From: Halorussus sp. MSC15.2
Lineage (GTDB): Archaea > Halobacteriota > Halobacteria > Halobacteriales > Haladaptataceae
Reading direction: 5' to 3'
Length of the DNA: 64,000 bases
Assembly: GCF_010747475.1 (NCBI RefSeq)
Contig: NZ_VSLZ01000003.1
Coordinates: forward strand, 1 to 64,000
Positions 54,647 through 64,000 of the stretch are shown in pieces. Under the pieces are notes generated by a model. It worked only from the letters and a program-made list of their open reading frames with translations. It was not told where the DNA came from and ran no database searches. The first letter of the stretch is position 1; each line of letters opens with the position of its first letter. Made by a program: the position numbers and the translations under genes.

Positions 54647-55940
54647 AACTCGACGTAGACACTCTCGGCACGTTCTACGAGATGGCCCGAGAGGGGGCCG
54701 GACTCGCGGCGAATCGGCTGAGTTCGATGACCGACATCCCGGCGCGCGTGGACGTGACCCACCTCAACTTCACGCGGGACGCCTCCATCGCCCGCGAGTT
54801 GACCGACACCGAGTGGGTCGGCATCCGGGTCCGCCTCTCCGACGGGTTCGGCGGCACCTCGGTCCTGCTGTTCGACCGGGAGAGCGCCGAGACCATCGCG
54901 GCGGCGGTCATCGACGACATCCCGACCGTCGAGGACGGGACGCTCCACGACAGCACGGTGACCGAAATCGCCCAGATAATGAACAACGGGTTCGTGGACG
55001 GGTGGGCCAACGTGCTGGACACCAACATCGACGTCTCCGCGCCGACGTACGTCTCGGCCGACACCCCCGACGAGTTCCTCGCGGACTCGGCGCTCTCGCT
55101 CGCCGACGAACAATCGCCGGAAGACGAGGGGTCCGTCGGCGTGCCGGCGACGAGTTGGCGGTGCTGTTCCGCAACAACCTCGAAGCGGTGGGTGAGCGAC
55201 TCACCTTCAGACACTACCTCGTTCCCGACACCGACACGGTCCAGCGCCTGTTCCGGGCGCGGAGCGAGGAGCGCGCCATCGAGTTCAAGAAACTGGTCGG
55301 GTTCGACCGCATCGCCCAGCGCGGGGCGACGCAGGTGGCGAACAACCTGACCCAGATGACCGACATCGAGATGGACGTGGACATCCGGCGCATCAACTTC
55401 ATCTCGCTCGACGCTATTCCCAGCGAGGTCTCGACCGAGCGCATGATAGGCGTGGCGTTCAGTTTCGCCGGGATGCCCAGCGGCTACCTCCTGTTCCTGT
55501 TCGACGAGGAGTCGGCGGAGACGCTGGTGAGTCGGAGCGTCGAGACCCACACCGCGGCGGGTCTCGGGGAGTTCGAACGCGACGCGATACAGGAACTCTC
55601 GAACGTGATGGCCAGCGGGATGCTCGACGGGTGGGCCAACCTGCTGGACACCACCATCGACCACTCGACGCCCGCCTACGCCCACGACATGGGCGCGGCG
55701 GTGGTGGACCCCCTCGTCGTGGGTCTCGGAGAGTCACAGGAGTTCGCGTTCGTCTTCGACACCCGAATCGAGGCGGTCGATACCGAGGTGGACCTCGACA
55801 TCTACGTCATCCCGGACGAGGCCGACCTCCGGGCCGCGCTCGGCGAGTTCGACATGGGTCGGGTCGCCGACACCACCCCGGAGGCCGACACCGACCTCTC
55901 CGAACAGGACGTGGACCTCGACTACTGGGAGTCGCTCTGA
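54643..55940 (+). pseudogene. cheC: Two-domain CheC-type phosphatase, interrupted by a one-base shift
   Basis: The joined product (about 432 residues) has two CheC-like halves. The first contains VTEIAQIMNNGFVDGWANVLDT and the second AIQELSNVMASGMLDGWANLLDT. Both keep the E-x2-N phosphatase pattern. CheC proteins dephosphorylate CheY-P and bind CheD. The frame changes by a loss of one base near 55137-55148, so as written only the first half would be made. The ATG at 54643 overlaps the cheA stop. A second, single-domain cheC is at 59175. Confidence 0.83.
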
Positions 55941-56179
55941 GGTCGGCACTCGTCTTTCGGGAGTTCCCGTCTCCCGGACCACGGCGACCTTCGAATCGAC
56001 GATTCGTCGCGCGAACGGCCAGAACAGTTATAGGATGCGTCCGAATCCGATTAAATCATGTGTCATCCCCGGAGGGTTCGAAAGACAGTCCCGAATCGAC
56101 GTCCGCGACGCGGTGTCGTCGGGGCCGGACCCGCGCACGTCTCCGCGAGCCGACCTGTCGAAGGACGGTGGAAGTAGCC

Positions 56180-56722
56180 GTGCATGGCATCGTACTGAAG
56201 GGTCTGAAAGACTTCGTGACCACCGAGTACGACCGCGAGGCGTGGCGCGGGATACAGGACGGCGCGGGTCTCGAAGGAAAGGTGTACGTCCCCGTGACCG
56301 AGTACGAGGACGCCGACGTCCTCGCGCTGGTGGAGGCGGCCGCCGACGCCACCGGCGAGGACGTCCCCGACCTGCTCGACGCGTTCGGTCGGTTCCTCGT
56401 CCCGCCGCTGGTCGAGACGTACGGCGTCCACGTCGCGGCGGAGTGGACCGGTCTCGAACTCGTCGCCAACGTCGAGACGTACATCCACGAGGCCCTGCGC
56501 GCCAAGCAGTTGTCCACCTACACGCCGCCGGCGCTGTCGGCGGAGTGGGTCGGCGACGACCGAGTCGCGGTGACCTACACTTCCGAGCGCGAACTCTGCG
56601 CCCTCGCCGTGGGTCTGCTCCGCGGTATCGAGACCTACTACGACGAGCAGTACCGAATCGAGGAGCAAACGTGCATGTTAGACGGCGACGACCGGTGTGA
56701 AATCCTCGTCACCCGGCAGTGA
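56180..56722 (+). CDS. Heme-NO-binding (HNOB/H-NOX-type) domain protein
   Basis: This 180-residue stand-alone heme sensor begins MHGIVLKGLKDFV, the usual H-NOX-type start, from the GTG at 56180. His103 in ETYIHEAL is at the place of the proximal heme ligand (about residue 102 in the family). ETYYDE and a Cys/Asp-rich end CMLDGDDRCEI follow, typical of the HNOB group. It should bind NO or O2 through heme. No effector domain is fused; the gene sits directly before a transducer gene, like bacterial H-NOX/MCP pairs. Partnership is inference. Confidence 0.82.
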   Translation: MHGIVLKGLKDFVTTEYDREAWRGIQDGAGLEGKVYVPVTEYEDADVLALVEAAADATGEDVPDLLDAFGRFLVPPLVETYGVHVAAEWTGLELVANVETYIHEALRAKQLSTYTPPALSAEWVGDDRVAVTYTSERELCALAVGLLRGIETYYDEQYRIEEQTCMLDGDDRCEILVTRQ

Positions 56723-56810
56723 CCGCCGACAGTCGGTAACGCTGCGGCCGCGAATCTTGTGGATATTCTAAAAGGACGCGGCGTCAGTTGATTTTTCCTT
56801 TCTCCTACAT

Positions 56811-56817
56811 TTTATAA
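56811..56817 (+). promoter_or_regulatory. TATA-box of the transducer operon
   Basis: TTTATAA lies about 60 bases before the ATG at 56873. Transcription from near 56840 would exclude the upstream ATG at 56828, which supports 56873 as the true start. A second AT tract (ATTTATTA, 56840-56847) could also serve. Confidence 0.55.
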
Positions 56818-56872
56818 CCTATCGGTCATGTTGCGTGAAGATTTATTACGCTATACCGAATGGGTTCGCGCA

Positions 56873-58672
56873 ATGACTAACTTTGCTCGCGCAGTCGTCC
56901 CCAACTTCGTCAGGCGACGCTACTCCCTGAAGTTCGGCCTGACGATGGTTGCGGTCGGCGCAGTCGCAGCAGGAGGTGTGTACGCGACCGGTCAGTTCGA
57001 CCGAACTGTCGCCGCGGCGACGCTCGGCGGCGCACTGCTCGCCGGAGTCGTCGGAACGACCGTCTCGTGGCGAGCCAGTCGGTCGCTCGACAGATTGGTG
57101 GCGAGCGCGGAGCGCCGCGCCGACGGCGAGGACCCCTCGTTCGACACCGCCCGCGTGGACTGCGTGGGCCGGGTCGCCGACTCGATGGCCGACACGCACG
57201 AGACGCTGCTGGACGAGCACCGGGCGCGTCTCGCGGCCGAAGACCTGAACGCCCACGTCGAGCAGACCGCCGAGGCGTACGGACAGGTCATGCGCCGGTG
57301 CGCCGACGGCGACCTCGGCGAGCGCATGGACCCGAGTTCCGAGAGCGAGGCGATGAACCGGGTCGCGACCGAGTTCAACGAGATGATAACCGAGTTCGAG
57401 GAGACCGTCGAGAACCTCACCCGGTTCGCCAACGAGGTGGCGACCTACAGTCAAGAGGTCACGCTCAGCACGGAGGAGGTCAGTTCCGGGAGCGCCCGGG
57501 TCGTGGACTCGCTCCGGGACATCTCGGTGGACGCCGAGACCCAGACCGGCGACCTGCAGGCGGCCGCCGACCAGATGAACCGCCTCTCGACCGCGGTGCA
57601 GGAGGTCGCGGCCTCGACCGACGAGGTGGCGTCCATCGCCGAACGGACCGCCGAGACCGGCCGCGAGGGCCGAGAGGCCGCAACCGACGCGGTCGAGGGG
57701 ATGAACGACATCGAGAGCGAGTCAGAGGACACCGTCGAGGCAATCGAGAACCTCGAATCCGAGGTCCAGCAGGTGGACGAACTCATCGACTTCATCTCCG
57801 AAATCGCCGAGCAGACCAACATGCTCGCGCTGAACGCCCACATCGAGGCCTCGCGCGCCGGCGAACAGGGCGCTGGCTTCGCGGCGGTCGCCAACGAAAT
57901 CAAGGAACTCGCCGAGCGCACGAAGGAGGCAGCGGGCGACATCGAACAGCGCCTCACGCAGATTCAGCGCCAGACCGACCGGACGGTGGACGAGGTCCGG
58001 GACACCAGCGACCGCATCTCCCAGCAGACCGACTCCGTCGAGAACGCGGCCGAGGCGCTGGCCGACATCGCTGGCTACGCCCAAGAGACCAACGCGGGCG
58101 TCCAAGAGATATCCGACGCGACCCAAGAGCAGGCCGACTCCACGAAGGAGGCGCTGGAGATGGTCGAGGAGGCCGCGGCGGTCAGCGAGGGTATCACCGA
58201 CGAGGCAGAGACCGTGGCGGCGTCCGCCGAGTCCCAGACGGACGCGCTCTCGCAGGTCTCGGACAGCGCGAGCGACCTCGCCCGGCAGGCGACCCAACTC
58301 AGCAACGCGCTGGACTCGTTCGACACCGACGACGCGAAACTCGGCGACCCCGAAACCGAGACCGGGGAACCGGCGGCCGACGACCCGGAAACGGACCCCG
58401 AATCCGGCGCGGACGCGACGACTCCGAGGCGGACACCGACGACGCCGAGACTCACGACCCGGAGACGGACGACCGACACCCTGACGACCGAGACACCGAG
58501 TCCGTCCCGGTATCGACCACCGCGGACGACCCGGACGCGGAGTCCGACGCCGACCCGCTGGCAAGCGATGCCGCGACCGAGTCTCTGCCCGACGGCGAAT
58601 CGACCGACACCGGGAACGCCGACGGCGGCGAACCGACCGAACTCGTCGGCGACGAGGAGGCCTAACCGATGA
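56873..58672 (+). CDS. Methyl-accepting chemotaxis transducer with two N-terminal membrane helices
   Basis: This 599-residue transducer has two membrane helices (about residues 18-38 and 46-68) with almost no loop between them, so no extracellular sensor domain. A HAMP-like part and a long helical signalling domain follow, with the conserved tip [28 protein letters not shown]. The last 85 residues switch from acidic to Thr/Pro/Arg-rich because one base seems lost near 58418; the acidic frame would end at 58665. It probably takes its signal from a cytoplasmic partner such as the HNOB protein. Confidence 0.88.
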   Translation: MTNFARAVVPNFVRRRYSLKFGLTMVAVGAVAAGGVYATGQFDRTVAAATLGGALLAGVVGTTVSWRASRSLDRLVASAERRADGEDPSFDTARVDCVGRVADSMADTHETLLDEHRARLAAEDLNAHVEQTAEAYGQVMRRCADGDLGERMDPSSESEAMNRVATEFNEMITEFEETVENLTRFANEVATYSQEVTLSTEEVSSGSARVVDSLRDISVDAETQTGDLQAAADQMNRLSTAVQEVAASTDEVASIAERTAETGREGREAATDAVEGMNDIESESEDTVEAIENLESEVQQVDELIDFISEIAEQTNMLALNAHIEASRAGEQGAGFAAVANEIKELAERTKEAAGDIEQRLTQIQRQTDRTVDEVRDTSDRISQQTDSVENAAEALADIAGYAQETNAGVQEISDATQEQADSTKEALEMVEEAAAVSEGITDEAETVAASAESQTDALSQVSDSASDLARQATQLSNALDSFDTDDAKLGDPETETGEPAADDPETDPESGADATTPRRTPTTPRLTTRRRTTDTLTTETPSPSRYRPPRTTRTRSPTPTRWQAMPRPSLCPTANRPTPGTPTAANRPNSSATRRPNR

Positions 58673-59178
58673 GCGGAGAACTATCCGACGGGGCGATGAC
58701 GCCCGAGACTGCGGAGAACAGACGCGACTGGGTCGAGTTCGTTCGCTTCGGTCTCGGCGGCGACGACTACGGACTCGAACTGGGTCACGTCGAGCAGATA
58801 CTCGACGACCCCAGCGTGACGCCGGTCCCCCAGACCGGGCCGGCCGTCGCGGGCGTGACCAACCTCGGCAGCGAGATTCCGGTCGTCGTGGACGGTCGGG
58901 CGCTGCTCGAACTCCCGGCCCGCGCGCCGGACGCCGAGACGACGCTCCTCTTGCTCGACCGGGGCGACGCCCGGCCGACCGGCCTGCTCGTGGACGAGGT
59001 GGCGGGCATCGACGCCCACCACGTCGATAGCGTCGAGACGCCCGAAGACGGCGACTGGGAACCGTCCGTCAGGCGACGGTGGTTCCGGGCGGTGGTCGCC
59101 GAGTCCGACAGGACCGACGAACCGATGGGCGTCTTCGACGTGGACGTGCTCGTCTCTAAAGCGAGGGCACAGGCATGA
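58669..59178 (+). CDS. cheW: Chemotaxis adaptor CheW
   Basis: This 169-residue adaptor is one CheW beta-barrel fold ([61 protein letters not shown]). It links transducers to CheA. It starts three bases after the acidic-frame stop of the transducer (or overlaps the printed frame by four bases) and overlaps the next cheC gene by four bases. Confidence 0.92.
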   Translation: MSGELSDGAMTPETAENRRDWVEFVRFGLGGDDYGLELGHVEQILDDPSVTPVPQTGPAVAGVTNLGSEIPVVVDGRALLELPARAPDAETTLLLLDRGDARPTGLLVDEVAGIDAHHVDSVETPEDGDWEPSVRRRWFRAVVAESDRTDEPMGVFDVDVLVSKARAQA

Positions 59179-59972
59179 CGCTCGAAAACGACGCGACGGA
59201 GCGAGAGCGGCGCGAGCGAGACCCGGAGCGAACCGGGGGCGACGGTGGAGGTGAAAGCGGCGAGACGACCGAGCGCGACGGGGCGGGTGAGCGTGCGGGG
59301 ACGAACGAACGCGATGGCTCCACCGAGGCGAGCGAGAGCGCGGAGAAATCGGCGAGCGGCGACGGCGAACGGACGATACCGCTCAAGACGCTGGCGGTCC
59401 TGAACTGGTTGGGCGACCGGGGCGTCACCGGGGTCGAGTCTCGACTCAACGACGTGCTGGACGACGACCTCACGGTGACGACCGAGCAGGTCAAAATCGG
59501 CTACGCCGAGCAGGAGACCGTCGCCGCGCAGTTCCGCGCCAGCGAGCGCGCCGGTGCGCGCGTCCTGCTGAGCAAGCCCCTCGTCGGGAACGTGCTGGTC
59601 GTCTTCCCGATGGAGAGCGCGAACAAGGCCGCCGCGCTGATGCTCCAGCGGGCGGTCGAGGACCTCTCGTCGGTCTCGACCGAGATGGGCCGGGACGCGC
59701 TGACCGAACTCTGCAACATGATGGCCAACGGGTTCGTGGACGAGTGGGCCACGCTGTTCGACACGCCCATCGACACCGGGTCGCCGGTGCCGGTGCAGGA
59801 CCCCGAGCGGACGCTGGTCGCGCGCGTCTTCAAGCAGTACGGCGTCGGCCTGTTCATCCGGTCGCGGCTCCGAATCCCGCGACACGACGTGGACGCGACC
59901 ATCTACGTGTTCCCCGGCGACGAGGAGTTCGTCACCAAGATTTCCGAGGTCGGTCTCGGAGTGATATCGTGA
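59175..59972 (+). CDS. cheC: CheC-type chemotaxis phosphatase
   Basis: This 265-residue protein has an N-terminal Glu/Arg/Gly-rich low-complexity leader (about residues 1-65), then one CheC domain with the active-site helix ALTELCNMMANGFVDEW and the helper segment TVAAQFRASERAGARVLL. It should dephosphorylate CheY-P and pair with CheD. Overlaps cheW by four bases and cheD by four (GTGA). Confidence 0.88.
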   Translation: MTLENDATERERRERDPERTGGDGGGESGETTERDGAGERAGTNERDGSTEASESAEKSASGDGERTIPLKTLAVLNWLGDRGVTGVESRLNDVLDDDLTVTTEQVKIGYAEQETVAAQFRASERAGARVLLSKPLVGNVLVVFPMESANKAAALMLQRAVEDLSSVSTEMGRDALTELCNMMANGFVDEWATLFDTPIDTGSPVPVQDPERTLVARVFKQYGVGLFIRSRLRIPRHDVDATIYVFPGDEEFVTKISEVGLGVIS

Positions 59973-60517
59973 AGACCTACGAGAGCGACCCCGAGACGCC
60001 CGACCGGGAGCGACGCTTCGTCGGCGTCTCCGAGTACGAGGTCGTCGGCGACGGCACGACGCTGGTGGCCTACGGACTGGGCGCGTGCGTCGGACTGGCG
60101 GTGTACGACCCCGAGAACGACGTCGGCGGACTCGCCCACGCGATGCTCCCCCGCCGGTCGGACGGCGACGGCACCAGCGACGGCAAGTACGTGGACGCCG
60201 CCGTCGAGCAGATGCTCCGCGAGGCGGTGTCGGCGGGCGCGAGTTACGCCGCGCTGGAGGGGTACGTCGTCGGCGGGAGCGACCTGCTCGACCTCACCGA
60301 ACTGCCCCGGGAGGTCAGCGACGACAACGTCGCCACGGCCCGCGAGGCGTTCGCGGAACTCGACGTGCCGGTCGTAGGGAGCGACGTGGGCGGCGGCCGC
60401 GGTCGGACCGTCGAGTTCGACACCGGGACCGGCCGAATCGCGGTCGTGACCGCCTACGACCCCGAGCCGATTCTGCTCCGGGAAGGCGAGGGCGGGGACG
60501 AAGAGAGCGAGAACTGA
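59969..60517 (+). CDS. cheD: Receptor glutamine deamidase CheD
   Basis: This 182-residue deamidase has catalytic Cys40 in LGACVGL and His57 in LAHAMLP, followed by KYVDAAVEQMLREAV. CheD deamidates transducer glutamines and is bound by CheC, which links methylation state to CheY-P. The GTG at 59969 overlaps the cheC stop; the open frame above it is antisense-like. Last gene of the chemotaxis cluster. Confidence 0.93.
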   Translation: MKTYESDPETPDRERRFVGVSEYEVVGDGTTLVAYGLGACVGLAVYDPENDVGGLAHAMLPRRSDGDGTSDGKYVDAAVEQMLREAVSAGASYAALEGYVVGGSDLLDLTELPREVSDDNVATAREAFAELDVPVVGSDVGGGRGRTVEFDTGTGRIAVVTAYDPEPILLREGEGGDEESEN

Positions 60518-60541
60518 CCGGGTTCGCGACGTCCGAAATAC

Positions 60542-61093
60542 TTACTGCGCGGCCTTCTCGCCGAACTTCTCGCGTACCTTCTGGACCTTGGGTTCGGCCT
60601 GAATCGAGCAGTACTGGTCGTTCGGGTTCTTCTCGTAGTAGTCCTGATGGCGCTCCTCGGCCTCGTAGAAGGTGTCGAGGGGTTCGACCTCGGTGACGAT
60701 TTCGTCGCCGTCGTAGGCCCCCTCGGCGTCCAACTCGCGGAGGAAACGCTGCACGACCTGCTTCTGCTCGTCATCGTGGTAGAAGACGGCCGAGCGGTAC
60801 TGGGTGCCGACGTCGGGACCCTGCCGGTTGAGTTGGGTCGGGTCGTGGACGGTGAAGAACACCTTCAGCACGTCCTCGTAGCCGAGTTCGTCGGTGTCGT
60901 ACTCGACCTGTACGACCTCGGCGTGGCCGGTGTCGCCCGAGCAGACCGCCTCGTAGGTCGGGTCCTCGACGTGGCCGCCGGCGTATCCCGACGTGACCGA
61001 CTCGACGCCGTCGAGTTCCTTGAACGCCGCTTCCACGCACCAGAAGCACCCGCCGCCGAGGGTGGCCGTCTCGGTTTCGGTATCTGGACTCAT
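60542..61093 (-). CDS. msrA: Peptide-methionine (S)-S-oxide reductase MsrA
   Basis: This 183-residue enzyme reduces methionine-S-sulfoxide in proteins. The catalytic motif is GCFWC with Cys16 and Cys19. The conserved YAGG, GHAEVV, FFTVHDPTQLNRQGPDVGTQYRS and the AEERHQDYYEKNP segment are intact. Length is normal for the single-domain form. It converges with cheD (24-base gap). It fits the oxidative-stress theme with the peroxiredoxin gene at 2854. Confidence 0.95.
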   Translation of the reverse strand: MSPDTETETATLGGGCFWCVEAAFKELDGVESVTSGYAGGHVEDPTYEAVCSGDTGHAEVVQVEYDTDELGYEDVLKVFFTVHDPTQLNRQGPDVGTQYRSAVFYHDDEQKQVVQRFLRELDAEGAYDGDEIVTEVEPLDTFYEAEERHQDYYEKNPNDQYCSIQAEPKVQKVREKFGEKAAQ

Positions 61094-61184
61094 TACTCCG
61101 ACCTACGGGTCGCGGACGGTTAGGTTTGCGGGAAGCGGCGAGCGGACGGCGGGTCGGAAGTCGCTCCGCTCCGACGGTGGCGGG

Positions 61185-63392
61185 TCAGTCGTTCCGAGTC
61201 CGGTAGCCGACTGCGATTGCGAGCGCGACCAGCGGCGCGAGCACGCTCGTCGCGGCGTGGCCCGCGCCCCCGGAGGAACGGGTGGTCGGCGTCGCGGACG
61301 TGTCCGCCGTCGTCTCGGCGGTCGTTTCTGCGGTCGCACTCGCCGTCACCGTCGCCGTCCGAGTCGACGAGTCAGTCCCGTTATCGAGCGCCATCGACTC
61401 GTCGGCCGTGACCGCGAACAGCGAGACGCCTGTTGCCTCGGCGCGGAAGACGTACTTCCCGCCAGTCTTCTCGACGAACTCGGTCGAGAGGGGCTGCCAC
61501 GCGCCGTCCGCGTGGCGATAGAGTCGGACGGGCTCGGGGTCGGTCGCGTCCGTCGGGACGGCGAACTCGACCGTCACTGACCCGAGGTCGGCGTTCCGGA
61601 CGTACGTCGGTTCGACCCGGAGGTAGCCGAGGGTGTCCACGTCCGCCGGCGCTCGGACCGCGGGCGCGTCCACGCTCGACGCGTTGACGAAGAACCGCGG
61701 CTCGGGGTCGTCGCTCTCCGGCCGTATTCGGAGTTTCTCGAACGATACGCGGTCGGTTCCGAGACCCGACAGCGAGACGGTCGCGGGACTGTCGGACCGG
61801 GCGCTCGTTATCTCGAATCGGCGGTAGTCCTCGCCCACTTCGACCGTTTCAGACCGGACGGACGGCGGCGGGACGTTTCCGCCACCGCCGCCACCGCCTC
61901 CGCCACCGCTGCCACCGGAGTTCCGGGAATCAGCTTCGACCGTGACGGGTTTACTGGCAGTGTCGTTCGCCGTCTGGACGACCACGGTATAGTTCCCGAT
62001 GGTCACGTTTGACCACGAAAGCGTCCGTTGGTCGCTCGACCGTTTAGCGAGTGCAATCGAAGCCGAATCGCGAACGGTCCCGTTCACCACCAACTCGACC
62101 GTCTGTGTGGAGCCGAGTTCACCTTGATTCTCGACTGTTACGAGGACATCGAGGCGGTCTCCGGTAGTAACCCGCTGGTTAGTCGTCACTTTCGAAATTT
62201 GGAAGTTGGGGGACCTTAGATTCGAGCGCTCCGTGAGGGCCGTTACTGTTCCGTTCGAATCTCCGACGTAGACCACTCCGTTGGCGATTACCGGCGTGTC
62301 TGGGTGGTCGCCGACCGTGTGTTTCCACAGCGTTGTACCCGACGTGGCATTTATTCCGCGGACCTTGCCATTGTTACTGACGTAGATGACACCGTCAGCA
62401 ATTGCGGGCGTCGAGATAGAATCGCCGTCCGAAATCGTCCGATTCCAGTGCTCGGTTCCATCGACGGCATCGAGAGCGACTAACTCTCCACCAGTAGTCC
62501 CGACGTACGCTTTCCCGTTCCAAGTCGCGAGAGACGTTCGTACGTCCGCCCCGACTCCGGTTTCCCAGCTATTCCCGTTTACGTTGAGAGGGGATGCTTC
62601 GGCATCTCCGAGTCCAGTTCCGAAGTAGAGCGAATTGTTCCAAACAGTCACCGAAGACGAGATATGAATGTAAAGATGAGTTCGGGACACTTCTTCTCCG
62701 GAGGTGACGTTCACTCCGTGTACTTCCCCGTCCTTATCACCAGCATACACTACGCCGTCTCCGATTGCCACCTCCGAGTAGAACTCCGTGTCCGTTGTGT
62801 AGTTCCAGACTTCAGTCCCGGTCGTCGTGTTCACGGCGAATATCTTCCCCCACTCAGTCGCGAAGTAGACCGTGTCATCGGCCACTGCCGGAGACGTCGG
62901 AGTGCCGTGGAAGTCGAATCGCCACTTCCGTTCTCCGGTCGTCGCATTCACGGCGATGACCTTGTAAGGGGTGTTGTCACCATCACGATATTTCCACCCA
63001 AAATAGACGGTGCCGTTTGAGGCGGCTGGGTCTCCAAACACCCATCCGTGACTGCTATACTCCCAAACCTTCTCTCCGGTCGTCGAATTCACCGCGTAAA
63101 CGGTGTTGTTAAAATCTGCAAAATAGACGGTCCCGTTCGAGACGACTGGTGTGTGTACCGCCGAAGAACCGGTTGTAAAGTTCCACCGTTCGACGATGTT
63201 CGTCGTCGGTGCCGTAGAATGGGGATTAAATCCTGTGTTCTGGGAGTCGTATCCGTATTGTGCCCAATCTCCGTTGCCACTACCAGCAGTATTGCCCGCG
63301 TTCCCCGCTGCAGCGTTTCCCACACCGCCGACAGCGAATGCTGAGAATGCGAGGAGGGCCGAAAGGAAGACCGACGAAAGCTTCAGGTTCAT
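61185..63392 (-). CDS. Secreted PQQ-type beta-propeller protein with PGF-pre-PGF-like domain
   Basis: This 735-residue surface protein has a Sec signal peptide (residues 1 to about 30). About seven WD-like PQQ propeller repeats follow (VVSNGTVYFADFNNTVYAVN pattern, residues 40-390), then a CARDB-like beta domain (about 400-490), a polyglycine linker, and a beta domain resembling the PGF-pre-PGF region. A C-terminal membrane helix ends in basic residues. Many N-x-T/S sites suggest heavy glycosylation. It is probably anchored in the S-layer side of the envelope; function unknown. Confidence 0.85.
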   Translation of the reverse strand: MNLKLSSVFLSALLAFSAFAVGGVGNAAAGNAGNTAGSGNGDWAQYGYDSQNTGFNPHSTAPTTNIVERWNFTTGSSAVHTPVVSNGTVYFADFNNTVYAVNSTTGEKVWEYSSHGWVFGDPAASNGTVYFGWKYRDGDNTPYKVIAVNATTGERKWRFDFHGTPTSPAVADDTVYFATEWGKIFAVNTTTGTEVWNYTTDTEFYSEVAIGDGVVYAGDKDGEVHGVNVTSGEEVSRTHLYIHISSSVTVWNNSLYFGTGLGDAEASPLNVNGNSWETGVGADVRTSLATWNGKAYVGTTGGELVALDAVDGTEHWNRTISDGDSISTPAIADGVIYVSNNGKVRGINATSGTTLWKHTVGDHPDTPVIANGVVYVGDSNGTVTALTERSNLRSPNFQISKVTTNQRVTTGDRLDVLVTVENQGELGSTQTVELVVNGTVRDSASIALAKRSSDQRTLSWSNVTIGNYTVVVQTANDTASKPVTVEADSRNSGGSGGGGGGGGGGNVPPPSVRSETVEVGEDYRRFEITSARSDSPATVSLSGLGTDRVSFEKLRIRPESDDPEPRFFVNASSVDAPAVRAPADVDTLGYLRVEPTYVRNADLGSVTVEFAVPTDATDPEPVRLYRHADGAWQPLSTEFVEKTGGKYVFRAEATGVSLFAVTADESMALDNGTDSSTRTATVTASATAETTAETTADTSATPTTRSSGGAGHAATSVLAPLVALAIAVGYRTRND

Positions 63393-63498
63393 ATTATTGT
63401 CGGACGGTAGACATAGGCCGAATGTTAAACCACCGATTTATCAGAAAGATTGTGATGTAATCGCAACCGGGAAGTCGAGAGCGAGCAATCGACTAAAA

Positions 63499-64000
63499 TC
63501 AGCAAATCGGCTTCGGGTCGAGTCCCATCCCCTCCAGCGTCTCGGCGTACTCGTCGTACGCTATCTGGACGACTTCCTCGGCGGTCTCGCGGGCGCGCTC
63601 CCAGTCGCCCTCGCCGTCGCAGTGGGCGGCGAGCAGGTCCACGCCCGTCGAGACGCCCTCCTGCGTGTCGGCGCGCAACTCCCGGAACAGGTCTGCCCGG
63701 CGCTCGTCGGCCTCGTTGACGAAGAAGTTCACGACCTGCAGTTGGGTGCGGTCGGTCGCCAACGAGCGCCCGACGAGTCCCGCCGCGCGCTCGACGGTTG
63801 CGTCGAGACTCCGTAAGTAGTCGTGCATTCGGTCCGCGTCGGTCTCGTCCGGGGTGAACCCCCCGTCCAACTCGGCGACGACGCGCTCGTAGTGGTCGGC
63901 TTCCTCGTCGGCCAGCGCGTCGAAGGTCTCCCGAGCGTCGTCGGTCGCGGTGTCGGTCCACTCGGCGAACGTCTCGCGGGCGGTGTACTCGCTCCGGGCG
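63499..64000 (-). CDS. Ferritin-like/rubrerythrin-type protein, start beyond window
   Basis: About 167 codons are visible on the minus strand and the frame is open to the window edge, so the start lies outside. The N-terminal part shows EYTARETFAEW and DALADEEADHYERVV helices with the Glu-x2-His pattern of di-iron ferritin-like proteins. The C-terminus ends KPIC. Function is probably oxidative protection or iron handling; the exact family is uncertain. Confidence 0.65.
   Translation of the reverse strand, partial: ARSEYTARETFAEWTDTATDDARETFDALADEEADHYERVVAELDGGFTPDETDADRMHDYLRSLDATVERAAGLVGRSLATDRTQLQVVNFFVNEADERRADLFRELRADTQEGVSTGVDLLAAHCDGEGDWERARETAEEVVQIAYDEYAETLEGMGLDPKPIC

Noticed and set aside
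56035-56700. Alternative frame over the HNOB gene beginning with an ATG
   Set aside because: Arg/Gly/Ala-rich product; the GTG-started HNOB frame has the family N-terminus and heme histidine.

Overview
The window is a haloarchaeal (class Halobacteria) chromosome segment. The evidence is GC-rich DNA, strongly acidic predicted proteins, Tat signal peptides, archaeal information-processing genes (FEN1, family B polymerase, Mre11-Rad50, RNase P component 4, archaeal 7S SRP RNA), a tRNA-Gln carrying a 31-nt intron, and TATA-box promoters with leaderless or short-leader starts. The genus cannot be fixed from the sequence alone. No provirus, insertion sequence or CRISPR array was seen.

Layout. 0-6 kb: small membrane protein, esterase, a decayed TrkH potassium-transporter remnant beside tRNA-Arg(CCT), TatA, a 1-Cys peroxiredoxin, and a FilR1-type regulator next to a Tat-exported six-cysteine protein. 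5.6-9.5 kb: two DUF4870 membrane proteins, a Tat lipoprotein, a membrane-anchored winged-helix protein and an HD phosphohydrolase. 9.5-15.5 kb: PAS histidine kinase, two GT4 glycosyltransferases, RNase P component 4, a bile-acid-symporter-type carrier, a CRM RNA-binding protein and an MscS channel. 15.7-26.9 kb: a secreted calcium-repeat metalloprotease, SRP RNA, cysteine synthase, HAD and CoA-binding proteins, FEN1, a Rieske-FAD oxidoreductase, and small enzymes and membrane proteins. 27-35 kb: mre11-rad50 (rad50 is frameshifted) and polB. 35.3-40.3 kb: iron-sulfur assembly genes sufCBD behind a DtxR/IdeR-like palindrome, then a ferritin-like gene coupled to a DtxR-family regulator, then intron-bearing tRNA-Gln. 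40.3-50.6 kb: HAD hydrolase, AlaX, HD protein, a repeat-rich intergenic stretch, LysE, a second DtxR-family regulator with a FeoA-like tail, small zinc ribbons, a beta-propeller protein, threonine synthase, a cupin-zinc-ribbon protein and truncated hemoglobin. 50.7-60.5 kb: a chemotaxis cluster of cheY, cheA, a two-domain cheC, a heme-NO-binding (HNOB) protein, a transducer without an extracellular sensor domain, cheW, a second cheC and cheD. The window ends with msrA, a large secreted PQQ-type beta-propeller protein and a truncated ferritin-like gene.

Two themes link the genes. The first is iron and redox: SufBCD, ferritin-like proteins, two DtxR-family regulators, truncated globin, HNOB heme sensor, peroxiredoxin and MsrA. 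The second is signalling: HNOB plus the two-TM transducer plus CheW/CheC/CheD looks like a gas- or redox-sensing chemotaxis input, with no cheB or cheR in the window.

Coding continuity is broken by single-base losses in rad50, cheA (twice), cheC and the tail of the transducer. The shared direction and the clustering suggest either assembly indels or decay of the chemotaxis genes; the sequence alone cannot decide between them.
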